DNA of 64,000 bases from Rothia amarae. Its GTDB lineage: Bacteria; Actinomycetota; Actinomycetes; Actinomycetales; Micrococcaceae. The notes under the pieces were generated by a model. It ran no database searches. It was not told the DNA's origin and was given only the letters and a program-made list of their open reading frames with translations. The translations under genes and the position numbers were made by a program. Positions within the stretch are counted from its first letter, which is position 1. Each line of letters opens with the position of its first letter. The DNA is taken from assembly GCF_014705945.2 (NCBI RefSeq), contig NZ_CP061538.1, positions 930,001 through 994,000 of the forward strand, read 5' to 3'. Of the stretch, positions 1-8,593 are shown one piece after another.

Positions 1-1
1 G

Positions 2-3000
2 TCCGTGCTTAGAGGTGCCCGTGATGAGCTGGAAAAAACGCGCAACTCTATCAGTGAGATGGAGACCGCGGCGGAGCAGTCTTCTGGTGGTATTAAGGGA
101 GCTTTTCAGCGGGCTTTTAGTGGTATCCGTGGGGGTGCTTCTAAAGCTGCTGATGATATTGATTCGGAGATGGGTGGCGCTGGTGAAAAAGGCGCATCTG
201 GCATGGTCTCCGCTTTTGATGGTGCTTTCAAGAAGCTACCTGGATTATTCGCCGCTGTTGGTCTTGGCGCTACAATTTCGGCTTCTTTCACTGAGGCTAT
301 GGATCAGACGAACCTCAAAGGCAAGATAGCAGCTCAGCTAGACCTTGACCCGGCAACTGCTAAGAAAGCTGGTTCTGCCGCTTCACAGCTTTTCACTCAG
401 GGCTATGGCGAGTCCATGGGTGACGTTTACGAGGCTACTAGCGCCGCGTTGAGTTCTATCAAAGGACTTTCTAGCCAGTCTGAGGGCGACATCGGGCGTA
501 TCACTGGGTACGCTATGAACCTTTCTGATGCGTTCGGTATTGACGTGGCTGATGCTGTTGGCTCTGTCGGCGTGATGATTAATAACGGTCTTGTCCCTGA
601 TGCGGATAAGGGTTTTGACCTCATGACGGGGGCTATGCAGAAAGTCCCTGCCGCTTTCCGCGGCGAAATGACCGATGCTATCACCGAGTATTCTAAACAC
701 TTCGCTGGCCTTGGTATCAGTGGTGAAGACGCCGTTGGGATGCTTGTCAAAGCGTCCGAAAACGGATCAATCGGTATCGACAAAATGGGCGACGCGGTCA
801 AGGAATTCCAGATTCGCTCGACTGACATGTCTAAGTCAACTACTGGTGCTTATGAGGCTATTGGTCTTGATGCTGAGGAGATGACCGGAAAACTGCTTGC
901 CGGTGGTGATACCGCGGAGGAAGCTTTCGGGCAGATTATTGGCGGCTTGATGGGCATGGATGACCCGACTGCTCAGTCCCAGGCGGCTCTAGCTCTGTTT
1001 GGTACTCAGATTGAGGATTTGGGTGTCGATAAGATACCGGAGTTTCTGGGGACTCTTGACCCTGCTGGGGATAAGTTTGATTCTCTTGATGGTGCCGCTT
1101 CGAAGATGGGGGATACCCTGCATGATACGGCGGCGAATAAGGTTGAGGCTTTTAAGCGGTCTATAGGTCAGGGGTTTGTTGATGTAGCTGCTAAGGCTAT
1201 TGACCTGTTTGACGGTATCAAGGGCGCAGTTGCGCCTATTGGTGATTTCCTACGGGACACTGTCGATAAGTGGGGCCCATTCGCGGCTGGTTTGACTATT
1301 GCCTCGGCTGGTGCTGGTTTGTGGGCGGCTTCGTCGTCTATCGCTGCTGGTGCTACTGGTTTGTGGGCTGGCGCGATGACTTTGTTGCGTGGCGCGTTTA
1401 CTTTCTTGACTGGCCCTATCGGTCTGACTATCACTATTGTTGGCGCTCTGATTGGTGCGGTTATCTATGCGTACCAGAATTTTGAGTGGTTCCGTAATGG
1501 TGTGAACTTCGTCTGGGACTGGATTAAGCAGGTCATTGCTGGGTTCGTTGATTGGTGGACTCAAGTCGCCTGGCCCGCGATTATGACCGGCTTGCAGTGG
1601 CTCGGAGACAAATTCGTCTGGCTGTACCAGAATGTGGTTCAGCCGGTGTGGGGTTTCATCACCGCTGTTATCTCTGGGTTCGTCACATGGCTGACTACTG
1701 TTGCCATCCCGTGGGTTTCTGGTGCGCTGCAGACCCTTGGTGGCTGGTTCTCGTGGTTGAATGACACGATTATTCAGCCGGTCTGGTACGCGATTCGTGT
1801 GGCTATAGCGGCTGCTGTAGCGGTCATTATGACGATTTTCCAGGGACTCTGGTGGGTCATATCGAATACTCTGGGGCCGATTTTCCTCTGGCTGTGGAAC
1901 TCGATTATTAGCCCGGTTTTCACGTGGATAGCGGAGAAAATCGGCGGATTCGGAAGCTGGTTTAGCACAGTCGCTCTCCCGCTGATAACAGGCTCTCTGG
2001 ATATTCTGAAAATCGCCTTCCAATGGCTGTGGGAAAAAGTCTCAGCTGTCTTCACCTGGATTTGGAATAAGGGGTACGCATTCGGGCAGTGGCTCGCAGT
2101 CACCCTGACTCCTTATATTCAGGCTTCACTAGATATATTGAAGCTTGCTTTTCATTGGCTTTGGGACAAAGTGAGCGCGGTATTCACGTGGAGCTGGAAC
2201 AAAATCCAGGCTTTCGCGAACTGGTTTAATCAGACGATTCTTCCTTATATTCGTGCTGGCCTGGATGTTCTAAAGCAAGCCTTCCACTGGTTGTGGGAGA
2301 AAGTTTCGGCTGTATTCTCCTGGATTGGCGATAAGATAGCGCGAACTTGGGCTTGGATTCGTGACGCGATATTCAACCCGCTGATTTCTTTCTTGAAGCA
2401 GACTCTCGGCCCTGCTTGGCAGTGGCTTTCAGATAAAGTCGGTCAGGTCTGGGACTGGATTAGCGATAAGATTCGCCGTACTTGGAATTGGACTCGTGAT
2501 AATGTCCTTTCGCCGTTGATGCGGTTTGTTGAGGATGATGTTGTTGGTGCGTTTACGCGCGCTAAGGATGGCATTGGCCGGGTCTGGGACAAAATTAAAG
2601 ACAAGGTGAAAGAGCCTGTCCAGTTTGTCGTAGACACCGTTATCAATGGCGGGTTCATTAAGAACTACAACAAGGTAGCTGAAAAGTTCAAGGTAGATAA
2701 ACTACCTGAGGTTCACCTTCCTAGCGGTTTCGCTACTGGTGGTATTATTCCCGGCTATGCTCGTGGCGGTATTCTGCCCGGCTACCAGTCGAAGAAAAAG
2801 GACGAGCTTCTTACCCCTATGCGTAAGGGTGAGGGTGTGCTTGTCCCTGAGGCTGTTCGTGCCTTGGGTGCTGATTTCATTCATGGTGTGAACGGTGCCG
2901 CCAACTCAGGCGGTGTCCGTGCGGCTGAGGAATGGAAGAAGAAGCACGGTGTAGCTTCTGGTGATGGACATGACCACGGTGCACCTGCTGGTGCGTATGG

Positions 3001-4336
3001 TTGGGCTGGTTCGTCTTTCCGTACCTCTGGGTCTATGCCTCCTTCTGGTGGTTCGGGTATTTGGGGTTCTTTCCAGGCTGCGGCTTCACGCGCCGGGGCT
3101 ATGAACTTCCCAGATAAGTCTTTTCTGGGTGCTTCTACGAAGCGCGCGGCGCAGGCTTGGATGGGGCGTTCGGCGCTGAACGTGAACACTGATGGTAAAG
3201 GCCCGTCGGTGACTGTTGGTACTGGTAATGCTGGACCTTGGGGTTTCAATCAGGGTTCCTCGGTTCAGGTGAATCCTTCCGCGCCGTCGAATATGATCTT
3301 GTCGATTCTGATGCACGAGTTTGGGCACGCGCTTTCGCTTGACCACACGAATAATGGTGCGTCGGTTATGCATCCTGCTATTGCTGGTGTGAAGTCGCCT
3401 TCAGGTTCTGATTATGCTGCTCTGCGTAGCGCGTGGGGTAAGCCTGGTGAGGGTGTGAAGACCTACGACGTGAACGGCGGGGAATCAGGGTTCAATCTGA
3501 GGGACGTTCTGCAACCTATTTGGGATGCAACCGTCGGAAAGATGGTCAATGCGTCTATGGACGGTTTGGCAAAGATGTTCCCTGGTAACCATTTCGTGGG
3601 TATCGGTACTAACGCGGTGAAGCAACTGGTTCAGTCTGGTTTTGATTTCATCGTGGGTAATGGTGAAGGTGCTGATGACGGTGGTTCTTCTGGCGGTGAT
3701 TGGACAGGCACGGTTAAGGACGCTTTGAAACGTACTGGTCTGCCTGTACGCGACGATTACGTGAATGCGTGGAAACGTCAGATTCAATCAGAGTCTGGTG
3801 GTAACCCGAAAGCAGTTCAGGGCGGATATACGGATATTAACTCAATCACTGGTGACTTGGCTAAGGGTCTTGTTCAGGTGATTGGGTCTACGTTCAACGC
3901 GTATCGTGACCCGTCTCTACCTAATGACCGTTTCAACCCGTTGGCTAACCTTGTTGCCGCGATGAACTACGCGAAAGCTCGCTATGGTACGTCTGGCATG
4001 TTAGGTGCTATTGGGCGCGGTCATGGGTATGCGCTGGGTGGCATCGTAGATTTTGCGCGGAGCGGGTTCCAAGCCCCTGGTCTTTACGACGACGGCGGCA
4101 TGATTTCCGGTAAGGGTCTACGCCTTATCGACCATCAGCGCTCTACCCCTGACTACGTGCTGACATCGAAACAGTGGGACGCAATGTATCAAATTGCGGA
4201 GCGATCCGCTACGGACAATGGCACTAGCCAGCAGATCAACATTACTGTGCCTGAGCGTGAGGGTATTTCACCCGATACGTTTGGTGCTCGTATTGGTGAG
4301 GGTCTTGCATGGCAACTTTCTAAGATGGGAGTCTAA
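2..4336 (+). CDS. Phage tail tape measure protein with metalloprotease-like and transglycosylase domains (5' end outside window)
   Basis: The frame is open to the window start, so the N-terminus is missing; numbering below counts the GTG at position 5 as residue 1. At least 1,443 residues. Early residues are coiled-coil and Gly/Ala rich; about 420-490 is hydrophobic; about 490-880 is a very Trp-rich amphipathic region with three 44-residue repeats (about 663-794). The C-terminal part carries [11 protein letters not shown] (H1104, E1105, H1108, H1114) followed by a Met-turn-like SVMHP (M1122), as in matrixin-type zinc peptidases. A soluble lytic transglycosylase domain follows, with likely catalytic E1263 in QSESGGNP. 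Tape measure proteins set tail length and often carry wall-cleaving domains for DNA entry. The protease assignment is from motifs only, and the usual Gly of HExxHxxGxxH is Ser here. Confidence 0.9.
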   Translation, partial: SVLRGARDELEKTRNSISEMETAAEQSSGGIKGAFQRAFSGIRGGASKAADDIDSEMGGAGEKGASGMVSAFDGAFKKLPGLFAAVGLGATISASFTEAMDQTNLKGKIAAQLDLDPATAKKAGSAASQLFTQGYGESMGDVYEATSAALSSIKGLSSQSEGDIGRITGYAMNLSDAFGIDVADAVGSVGVMINNGLVPDADKGFDLMTGAMQKVPAAFRGEMTDAITEYSKHFAGLGISGEDAVGMLVKASENGSIGIDKMGDAVKEFQIRSTDMSKSTTGAYEAIGLDAEEMTGKLLAGGDTAEEAFGQIIGGLMGMDDPTAQSQAALALFGTQIEDLGVDKIPEFLGTLDPAGDKFDSLDGAASKMGDTLHDTAANKVEAFKRSIGQGFVDVAAKAIDLFDGIKGAVAPIGDFLRDTVDKWGPFAAGLTIASAGAGLWAASSSIAAGATGLWAGAMTLLRGAFTFLTGPIGLTITIVGALIGAVIYAYQNFEWFRNGVNFVWDWIKQVIAGFVDWWTQVAWPAIMTGLQWLGDKFVWLYQNVVQPVWGFITAVISGFVTWLTTVAIPWVSGALQTLGGWFSWLNDTIIQPVWYAIRVAIAAAVAVIMTIFQGLWWVISNTLGPIFLWLWNSIISPVFTWIAEKIGGFGSWFSTVALPLITGSLDILKIAFQWLWEKVSAVFTWIWNKGYAFGQWLAVTLTPYIQASLDILKLAFHWLWDKVSAVFTWSWNKIQAFANWFNQTILPYIRAGLDVLKQAFHWLWEKVSAVFSWIGDKIARTWAWIRDAIFNPLISFLKQTLGPAWQWLSDKVGQVWDWISDKIRRTWNWTRDNVLSPLMRFVEDDVVGAFTRAKDGIGRVWDKIKDKVKEPVQFVVDTVINGGFIKNYNKVAEKFKVDKLPEVHLPSGFATGGIIPGYARGGILPGYQSKKKDELLTPMRKGEGVLVPEAVRALGADFIHGVNGAANSGGVRAAEEWKKKHGVASGDGHDHGAPAGAYGWAGSSFRTSGSMPPSGGSGIWGSFQAAASRAGAMNFPDKSFLGASTKRAAQAWMGRSALNVNTDGKGPSVTVGTGNAGPWGFNQGSSVQVNPSAPSNMILSILMHEFGHALSLDHTNNGASVMHPAIAGVKSPSGSDYAALRSAWGKPGEGVKTYDVNGGESGFNLRDVLQPIWDATVGKMVNASMDGLAKMFPGNHFVGIGTNAVKQLVQSGFDFIVGNGEGADDGGSSGGDWTGTVKDALKRTGLPVRDDYVNAWKRQIQSESGGNPKAVQGGYTDINSITGDLAKGLVQVIGSTFNAYRDPSLPNDRFNPLANLVAAMNYAKARYGTSGMLGAIGRGHGYALGGIVDFARSGFQAPGLYDDGGMISGKGLRLIDHQRSTPDYVLTSKQWDAMYQIAERSATDNGTSQQINITVPEREGISPDTFGARIGEGLAWQLSKMGV
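1991..2386 (+). repeat. Three tandem 132-bp (44-codon) Trp-rich repeats inside the tape measure gene
   Basis: Units begin at 1991, 2123 and 2255. Each encodes a block of the form (A/G)SLDILKxAFxWLW followed by (E/D)KVSAVF(T/S)W. The first 25 or so residues are well conserved and the remainder diverges. The exact 44-residue period fits repeated helical segments in the tail lumen. Weaker Trp-rich copies flank the three clear units. Confidence 0.8.
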
Positions 4337-5215
4337 GTGGTTAAGGCGATTCGCGTCGCCACTCTTTCTGGTGCGGGGCTTGACTTGTCTTTCTCTAACG
4401 TGGAGGACGAGTCTGCCTCGTACCAGGCTTACCTTACTGACCTTGCTGGTTTTTACGGTGGGGTTGGTGTGAAAGATGACGGTTCACAGCGTACGCTGGG
4501 GCATGGCTTTTTTGCTGTGCCTTCTTTGCGTACTGGCCGGGAGCTTACTTTGAGTGGGACGCTTGTTTTTGATACTGAGCAGAACAGGTTGTTGGCTGAC
4601 CGTTTCCTGTCTGGGGTTTTGTGGGATGGGGAGTTTGGGACTCTCACAGTCACTACGGATGATTTGACTCTTACGTCAACTGTGAAGCTTGGCGGGGAGA
4701 TTAAGCATTCTTACCTGGGCATGACGGCGTTGGAGGTGCAGATTCCTCTTACCGCGCCTGACCCTTTCTTGTATGCCCCGGCTCGTGTGGCTCAGGTGTT
4801 CCCGGCTGGTTTTGGACAGGGTCTTGTGTACCCGCTTTTTACGACAAAAAGAAATCAAGACGGCGTTCCTGTCCTTGATTGGGGTAAGTCGGCTCCTATT
4901 GCTTCTGCGCTACCGAATGAGGGTAATGCTGATGCTTTTCCGGTTATCACGGTGCGCGGTGATTTCCCCGCTGGTTTTTCCCTGACCTGGAATGGTAGGT
5001 CAATCACTTACCCGTCCACGGTGGCAGCTTCAACGCCGGTGGTTGTGGATTCTAAGACCGGCTCTGTCCTGGTGGGTGGTATGGATCAGACATACAAATT
5101 GACATCCCGTGATTGGTTCACTGTTCCGGCTGGTTCTTCTTTCCAGCCCAGGATTACGGCTCTTGCGCCGTCTAATGGTTGGGCTGATGTTTCTCTTTCT
5201 TCAACGTATATGTAA
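4337..5215 (+). CDS. Phage distal tail (Dit-like) protein
   Basis: 292 residues, GTG start directly after the tape measure stop codon. The position right after the tape measure gene, the length and the pattern (N-terminal part with TLGHGFFAVPSLRTGRELTLSG, a beta-rich middle ending in a PLTAPDPFLYA segment, then a second beta domain) fit the distal tail proteins of siphophages that form the hub between tail tube and baseplate. The sequence shows no enzyme motif. The assignment rests on gene order plus overall resemblance to the family; it could also be called a minor tail protein. Confidence 0.7.
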   Translation: MVKAIRVATLSGAGLDLSFSNVEDESASYQAYLTDLAGFYGGVGVKDDGSQRTLGHGFFAVPSLRTGRELTLSGTLVFDTEQNRLLADRFLSGVLWDGEFGTLTVTTDDLTLTSTVKLGGEIKHSYLGMTALEVQIPLTAPDPFLYAPARVAQVFPAGFGQGLVYPLFTTKRNQDGVPVLDWGKSAPIASALPNEGNADAFPVITVRGDFPAGFSLTWNGRSITYPSTVAASTPVVVDSKTGSVLVGGMDQTYKLTSRDWFTVPAGSSFQPRITALAPSNGWADVSLSSTYM

Positions 5216-5224
5216 GGAGTCTTT

Positions 5225-6091
5225 ATGGCTACAGGTTTCGGCGTTGGGCCAGACCAAAACGGTAACGGTACGACCCCAGAGGATATTCAGGCGATTATCT
5301 CGGCTGAGTACATTTGGGCTGGCATTATCACAGGGTGCGATGTCAAAGGCACATCTGGTATGAACTATCAGGTGGTTGCTGGGGCTGTGGTTATCAAGCT
5401 TGATGATTTCCACAAAATCAAAGTGCCGGTGCTGGCGCAGACTGTCCCTACCGCTGCCGCTCCTGCAACGGGGTCGCGTACGGACATTATCTATGTGAAG
5501 CAGAATTTCCCCTCTACGGATGGCAATAACGGTGTGGTGGTTGGTGTAGGCGCATCTGTGCCAGCTAACGCCGTGGAAATTGGGCGAATGGTCATCCCCG
5601 CTGGCGCAACTTCAACCCGCCAGGGCACACCTACAGGCAACCGGGTTTTCACTCGCCCGGTCGGTGCTCAGTTCGGCGTGCTCTTTTCCTCGGTGGACAC
5701 TGACACGACTGTGCATAAGCCAGGGGAGCAGCTCACTCGTGGCGCTGGCTCTTTCGGCCTGTGGACTGACTCAGACGTTGAGCTGAAGCTTTCCTCGTGC
5801 GTATCCTCCGAATTTGACACTAAAGAAGAGTACGGGTCAGTTATTTACCGTATCTATGTGGATGACATTCTTCAGTATTCATGGGAGCGTCGTTTTGACC
5901 GTTTCTATGAGTCGAAGGAGTTCTCCCGGCTGGTCACGCTCAAAGCAGGACGGCATACCGTGAAGTACACGGTTGAGCATCGTTTCAATCCTTCTGGCAT
6001 GTCCGGTAATTGGCGTGTGCGCTATGGTGGTGTCGATAAGTTCTCTGGTGATGATTTCCGTGTGATCCATCGAGGGGTGGCTACACAATAA
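5225..6091 (+). CDS. Phage baseplate/tail structural protein, unknown exact role
   Basis: 288 residues, ATG with a good ribosome site (AAGGAGT) nine bases after the Dit gene. The N-terminal half (about residues 1-140) is Gly/Val/Ala rich, with a conserved-looking opening seen in actinophage structural proteins placed between Dit and the Gp37-like protein. The C-terminal half (about 150-288) is beta-rich with several Tyr/Arg pairs and could be a carbohydrate-binding or jelly-roll module. No catalytic motif is visible. The stop codon overlaps the next ATG by one base, so the genes are translationally coupled. Confidence 0.6.
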   Translation: MATGFGVGPDQNGNGTTPEDIQAIISAEYIWAGIITGCDVKGTSGMNYQVVAGAVVIKLDDFHKIKVPVLAQTVPTAAAPATGSRTDIIYVKQNFPSTDGNNGVVVGVGASVPANAVEIGRMVIPAGATSTRQGTPTGNRVFTRPVGAQFGVLFSSVDTDTTVHKPGEQLTRGAGSFGLWTDSDVELKLSSCVSSEFDTKEEYGSVIYRIYVDDILQYSWERRFDRFYESKEFSRLVTLKAGRHTVKYTVEHRFNPSGMSGNWRVRYGGVDKFSGDDFRVIHRGVATQ

Positions 6092-7206
6092 TGACCGCTC
6101 ACGAGAATGGCTGGAAAGTTTATTCGATTCGTACGACGACGGGTGAGGTTGGTTCTGAGCTTGACCCTGTATCAGGTTCTTGGTCTATTGAGTTGAATAA
6201 GACTGAGGATTTCTCAGTCACGGTGAAGAAAGCTGATCTGCTGCGTCGTGAGCGCCTGTGGTGGTTTCCTTGGTCAGGTGGGGTACTTTTCACGTATACA
6301 GGGCAGGACGGCTTAGAGTCCCCTATTGTGGCTGGACCTATTACTGATTATGGCACTGAGACTACAGATGAGCTTTCTTTCTCGTGTGGTGGTATCCGGA
6401 AGATTCTTGAACACCGAACGGTGTGGCAGTCTCTCGCGTACAAGGGGATGACGTATGGGGATATAGCCTGGGCGCTGGTTCAGCATGGGCTTGATCGTCC
6501 AGGTGGCGCGCTTCCTGTTGTCCGTGATTTCCCGGTTGAGAGTGGCAGGTATGAGCGTACTTATGAGGACTGGAATTTAGCTAATAACGGTATAGATAAG
6601 CGTCTCACCGAACTTTCCGAGGTTATCAACGGCCCGGATATTATGTTCCGTCCCCGGTGGGTAGAGGGCACGAATAAGCGGCGTATCGAATGGGTCATGG
6701 TGCATGGGACGGCGCTTTCTACGTCTATACCGCAGAATCGTACCCCTGATTTTGATATGACTTCGGCGGCTTCTGATGTGCTTGACCCGTCTATCAAGTC
6801 ATCGGGCGCTAATATCCGTCACCGTGTTTGGTGTACTGGTGCGGGTGAGGGGGAGGGCGTGGCGCGTGCTTTCGCGCAAGACCTCTCCACCATCGAAAAC
6901 CAGTATTCAATGCCGTTCCTTGAAGATGTCATGTCCGACTCTGACCAGGCTAAAGAGGACGTACTTAAGGTGAAAGCTGAAGGCGCGTTACGTGCCCAGT
7001 CTCAGATGGTTGACCAGCTCACTTTCAAGTATCACGGGCTTTCAACAAAGAATCCGCTGGGATCTTTCTACGTGGGTGACACTGCGAACGTGACGATGCG
7101 GGGCTGGATCAATATCCCAGACGGTACGCGGCCTATGAAGCTACTGAAGATGAACGGGAGCCTGGACAATATGGTGACTCTCGATTTTCAGGAAGGAGTC
7201 TGGTAG
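6091..7206 (+). CDS. Siphovirus Gp37-like tail-associated protein
   Basis: 371 residues. The N-terminal part (SIRTTTGEVGSELDPVSGSW, then WWFPWSGGVLFTY and a SFSCGGIRKILEHR segment) resembles the Gp37-like family of actinobacterial siphophages, which occupies the tail-tip hub position. The C-terminus ends with a hub-like beta segment (GSFYVGDTANVTMRGW). It starts on the last base of the upstream gene and overlaps the next start by one base, so the baseplate genes form one coupled unit. Its role as the hub to which fibres attach is inferred from the family and gene order. Confidence 0.75.
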   Translation: MTAHENGWKVYSIRTTTGEVGSELDPVSGSWSIELNKTEDFSVTVKKADLLRRERLWWFPWSGGVLFTYTGQDGLESPIVAGPITDYGTETTDELSFSCGGIRKILEHRTVWQSLAYKGMTYGDIAWALVQHGLDRPGGALPVVRDFPVESGRYERTYEDWNLANNGIDKRLTELSEVINGPDIMFRPRWVEGTNKRRIEWVMVHGTALSTSIPQNRTPDFDMTSAASDVLDPSIKSSGANIRHRVWCTGAGEGEGVARAFAQDLSTIENQYSMPFLEDVMSDSDQAKEDVLKVKAEGALRAQSQMVDQLTFKYHGLSTKNPLGSFYVGDTANVTMRGWINIPDGTRPMKLLKMNGSLDNMVTLDFQEGVW

Positions 7207-8447
7207 TGGCTAAGTACAATGATTTGCGTCCTACGCGCCCGGATGATTCTTTGAAGCGTCTGATGCGTCGTGTTGATAATCCGCAGACTGTGCCGCATGG
7301 TGTGAAGGTTGCCCAACCTGATGAGCGCGTGGTTTTCTATGATTCGTCTTATGTGGCGCGAACCTGGGATGGGGACGCTATCGCGGACTTCGACACTCGT
7401 ATTAGCCAGGGCAAGGCGGCTATTGATGCGGCCACTGATTCTCTAAATCAAGCAGCGCAGGATATTTCCGCAGCACGTGATCGTATAGCTCAAGTAGAAG
7501 CTGATACGACAGAGGAAGCTATCGGGTCGACGGCGGCAAGTCAAATAAATTCGCGACGACTGATTGTGGGTCGGGATGCGATTCTGACGGGCACAGTGGA
7601 TATTGCGCAGCTGAATGTCACTGGTGCTATGTCTGCTGAGCTGGTGAAATCTATGTCGTCTGAAACGAAAAAGCTGGTGGTCTCAGAGGATGCTATTTTG
7701 AATCGGGCGACAGTGGTGCAATCTCTTGTGACCCCTGAGCTGGTGGCTCAGAAGGTATCTTCGGCGCTGATTACTGGTTCAACGATTCAGACTTCTGCTA
7801 ACGCTAATCAGGGTGTGAAGATTGATTCTACTGGGTATAAGGCTTATGACTCTGCGGGGAATCTTGCTGTGAATCTGGACGGTAAGAATAACCGGGTGGT
7901 GGGGTCTTTCGCTACTTCTTATGATGATTCTTCGGGTGTGAAGATTACTCAGAAGTCTACGGCGGCGGCGATTGACCTTTACACCCCTAATTGGGGCGGT
8001 AACGCTTCTTATCAGGACTCTCACGCGGGTATCTGGTTTGAGGTGCCTTCGAATTTAGCTAACCGGAAGCTGAACATTATTGCCACGGACAAAAAGGACG
8101 CTACTCGTGATGACCCGGGGATGCTTCTTTACCCTGGGGTTGGTATCGGTTTTCAGGGGCGTTTTGTTGCTGATTCACCGGCGTGGAAGATGGGGCGGGT
8201 GACTTCGGCTTCTCTTGCTCCGGGCGCGTCGGCGGATTGGGATATAACTTTTCCAACTGCTTTGACTGGCGATAATCCCGCCATTTTCCCTATGGTCACA
8301 AATGGTGCTAACGCGGTGGTGTCGTATGTGGTCACTAAGCAGTCCAATTCTGGTTTTCATCTTCGTGTGAAGAACACGGACACTTTCTCCACTGGGTCAG
8401 TTTTCGTGATTTGGTTGGCTATCGGTACTGGAATTTTGAACGGGTAG
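7206..8447 (+). CDS. Phage baseplate/tail fibre protein
   Basis: 413 residues, GTG start overlapping the previous stop. Residues about 55-100 form an Ala/Gln/Asp-rich helical stretch (QGKAAIDAATDSLNQAAQ), likely a trimeric coiled coil. The next section (about 110-190) resembles the repeated beta/helix of upper baseplate fibres (RRLIVGRDAILTGTVDIAQL and related segments). The C-terminal 200 residues are beta-rich, ending in a Gly-rich hydrophobic tail. No enzyme motif is seen. It probably connects the tail hub to the receptor-binding fibre encoded two genes downstream; that role is inferred. Confidence 0.65.
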   Translation: MAKYNDLRPTRPDDSLKRLMRRVDNPQTVPHGVKVAQPDERVVFYDSSYVARTWDGDAIADFDTRISQGKAAIDAATDSLNQAAQDISAARDRIAQVEADTTEEAIGSTAASQINSRRLIVGRDAILTGTVDIAQLNVTGAMSAELVKSMSSETKKLVVSEDAILNRATVVQSLVTPELVAQKVSSALITGSTIQTSANANQGVKIDSTGYKAYDSAGNLAVNLDGKNNRVVGSFATSYDDSSGVKITQKSTAAAIDLYTPNWGGNASYQDSHAGIWFEVPSNLANRKLNIIATDKKDATRDDPGMLLYPGVGIGFQGRFVADSPAWKMGRVTSASLAPGASADWDITFPTALTGDNPAIFPMVTNGANAVVSYVVTKQSNSGFHLRVKNTDTFSTGSVFVIWLAIGTGILNG

Positions 8448-8455
8448 GAATTTAT

Positions 8456-8593
8456 ATGGCTGAAAAAATGACGTATGAGCAGCTGGAAGCTAAAGCGGCT
8501 TTCCTAACGCAGCAAGTTCATCAGTTGCAGGATGCGCTTCTGGATTATCAGATTCGTGCGGGGGATATTTCCCTTAAAGAGCAGGGGGAGTAA
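8456..8593 (+). CDS. Small coiled-coil phage protein (45 aa)
   Basis: 45 residues. The start is placed at the ATG at 8456 (MAEKMTYEQLEAKAAFLTQQ) rather than at an upstream in-frame codon inside the preceding gene, because GGGTAGGAA precedes it. The sequence is a single helical coiled coil (EQLEAKAAFLTQQVHQLQDA) with no membrane segment. It sits between two fibre genes, with its stop codon directly abutting the next ATG. It may be a chaperone or trimerisation partner for the fibre; there is no direct evidence for that. Confidence 0.65.
   Translation: MAEKMTYEQLEAKAAFLTQQVHQLQDALLDYQIRAGDISLKEQGE

Noticed and set aside
1250-2023. Long minus-strand frame (257 codons) opposite the tape measure gene
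   Set aside because: It is a shadow of the Trp-rich, low-complexity tape measure sequence; composition is unlike a protein and no ribosome site precedes it.
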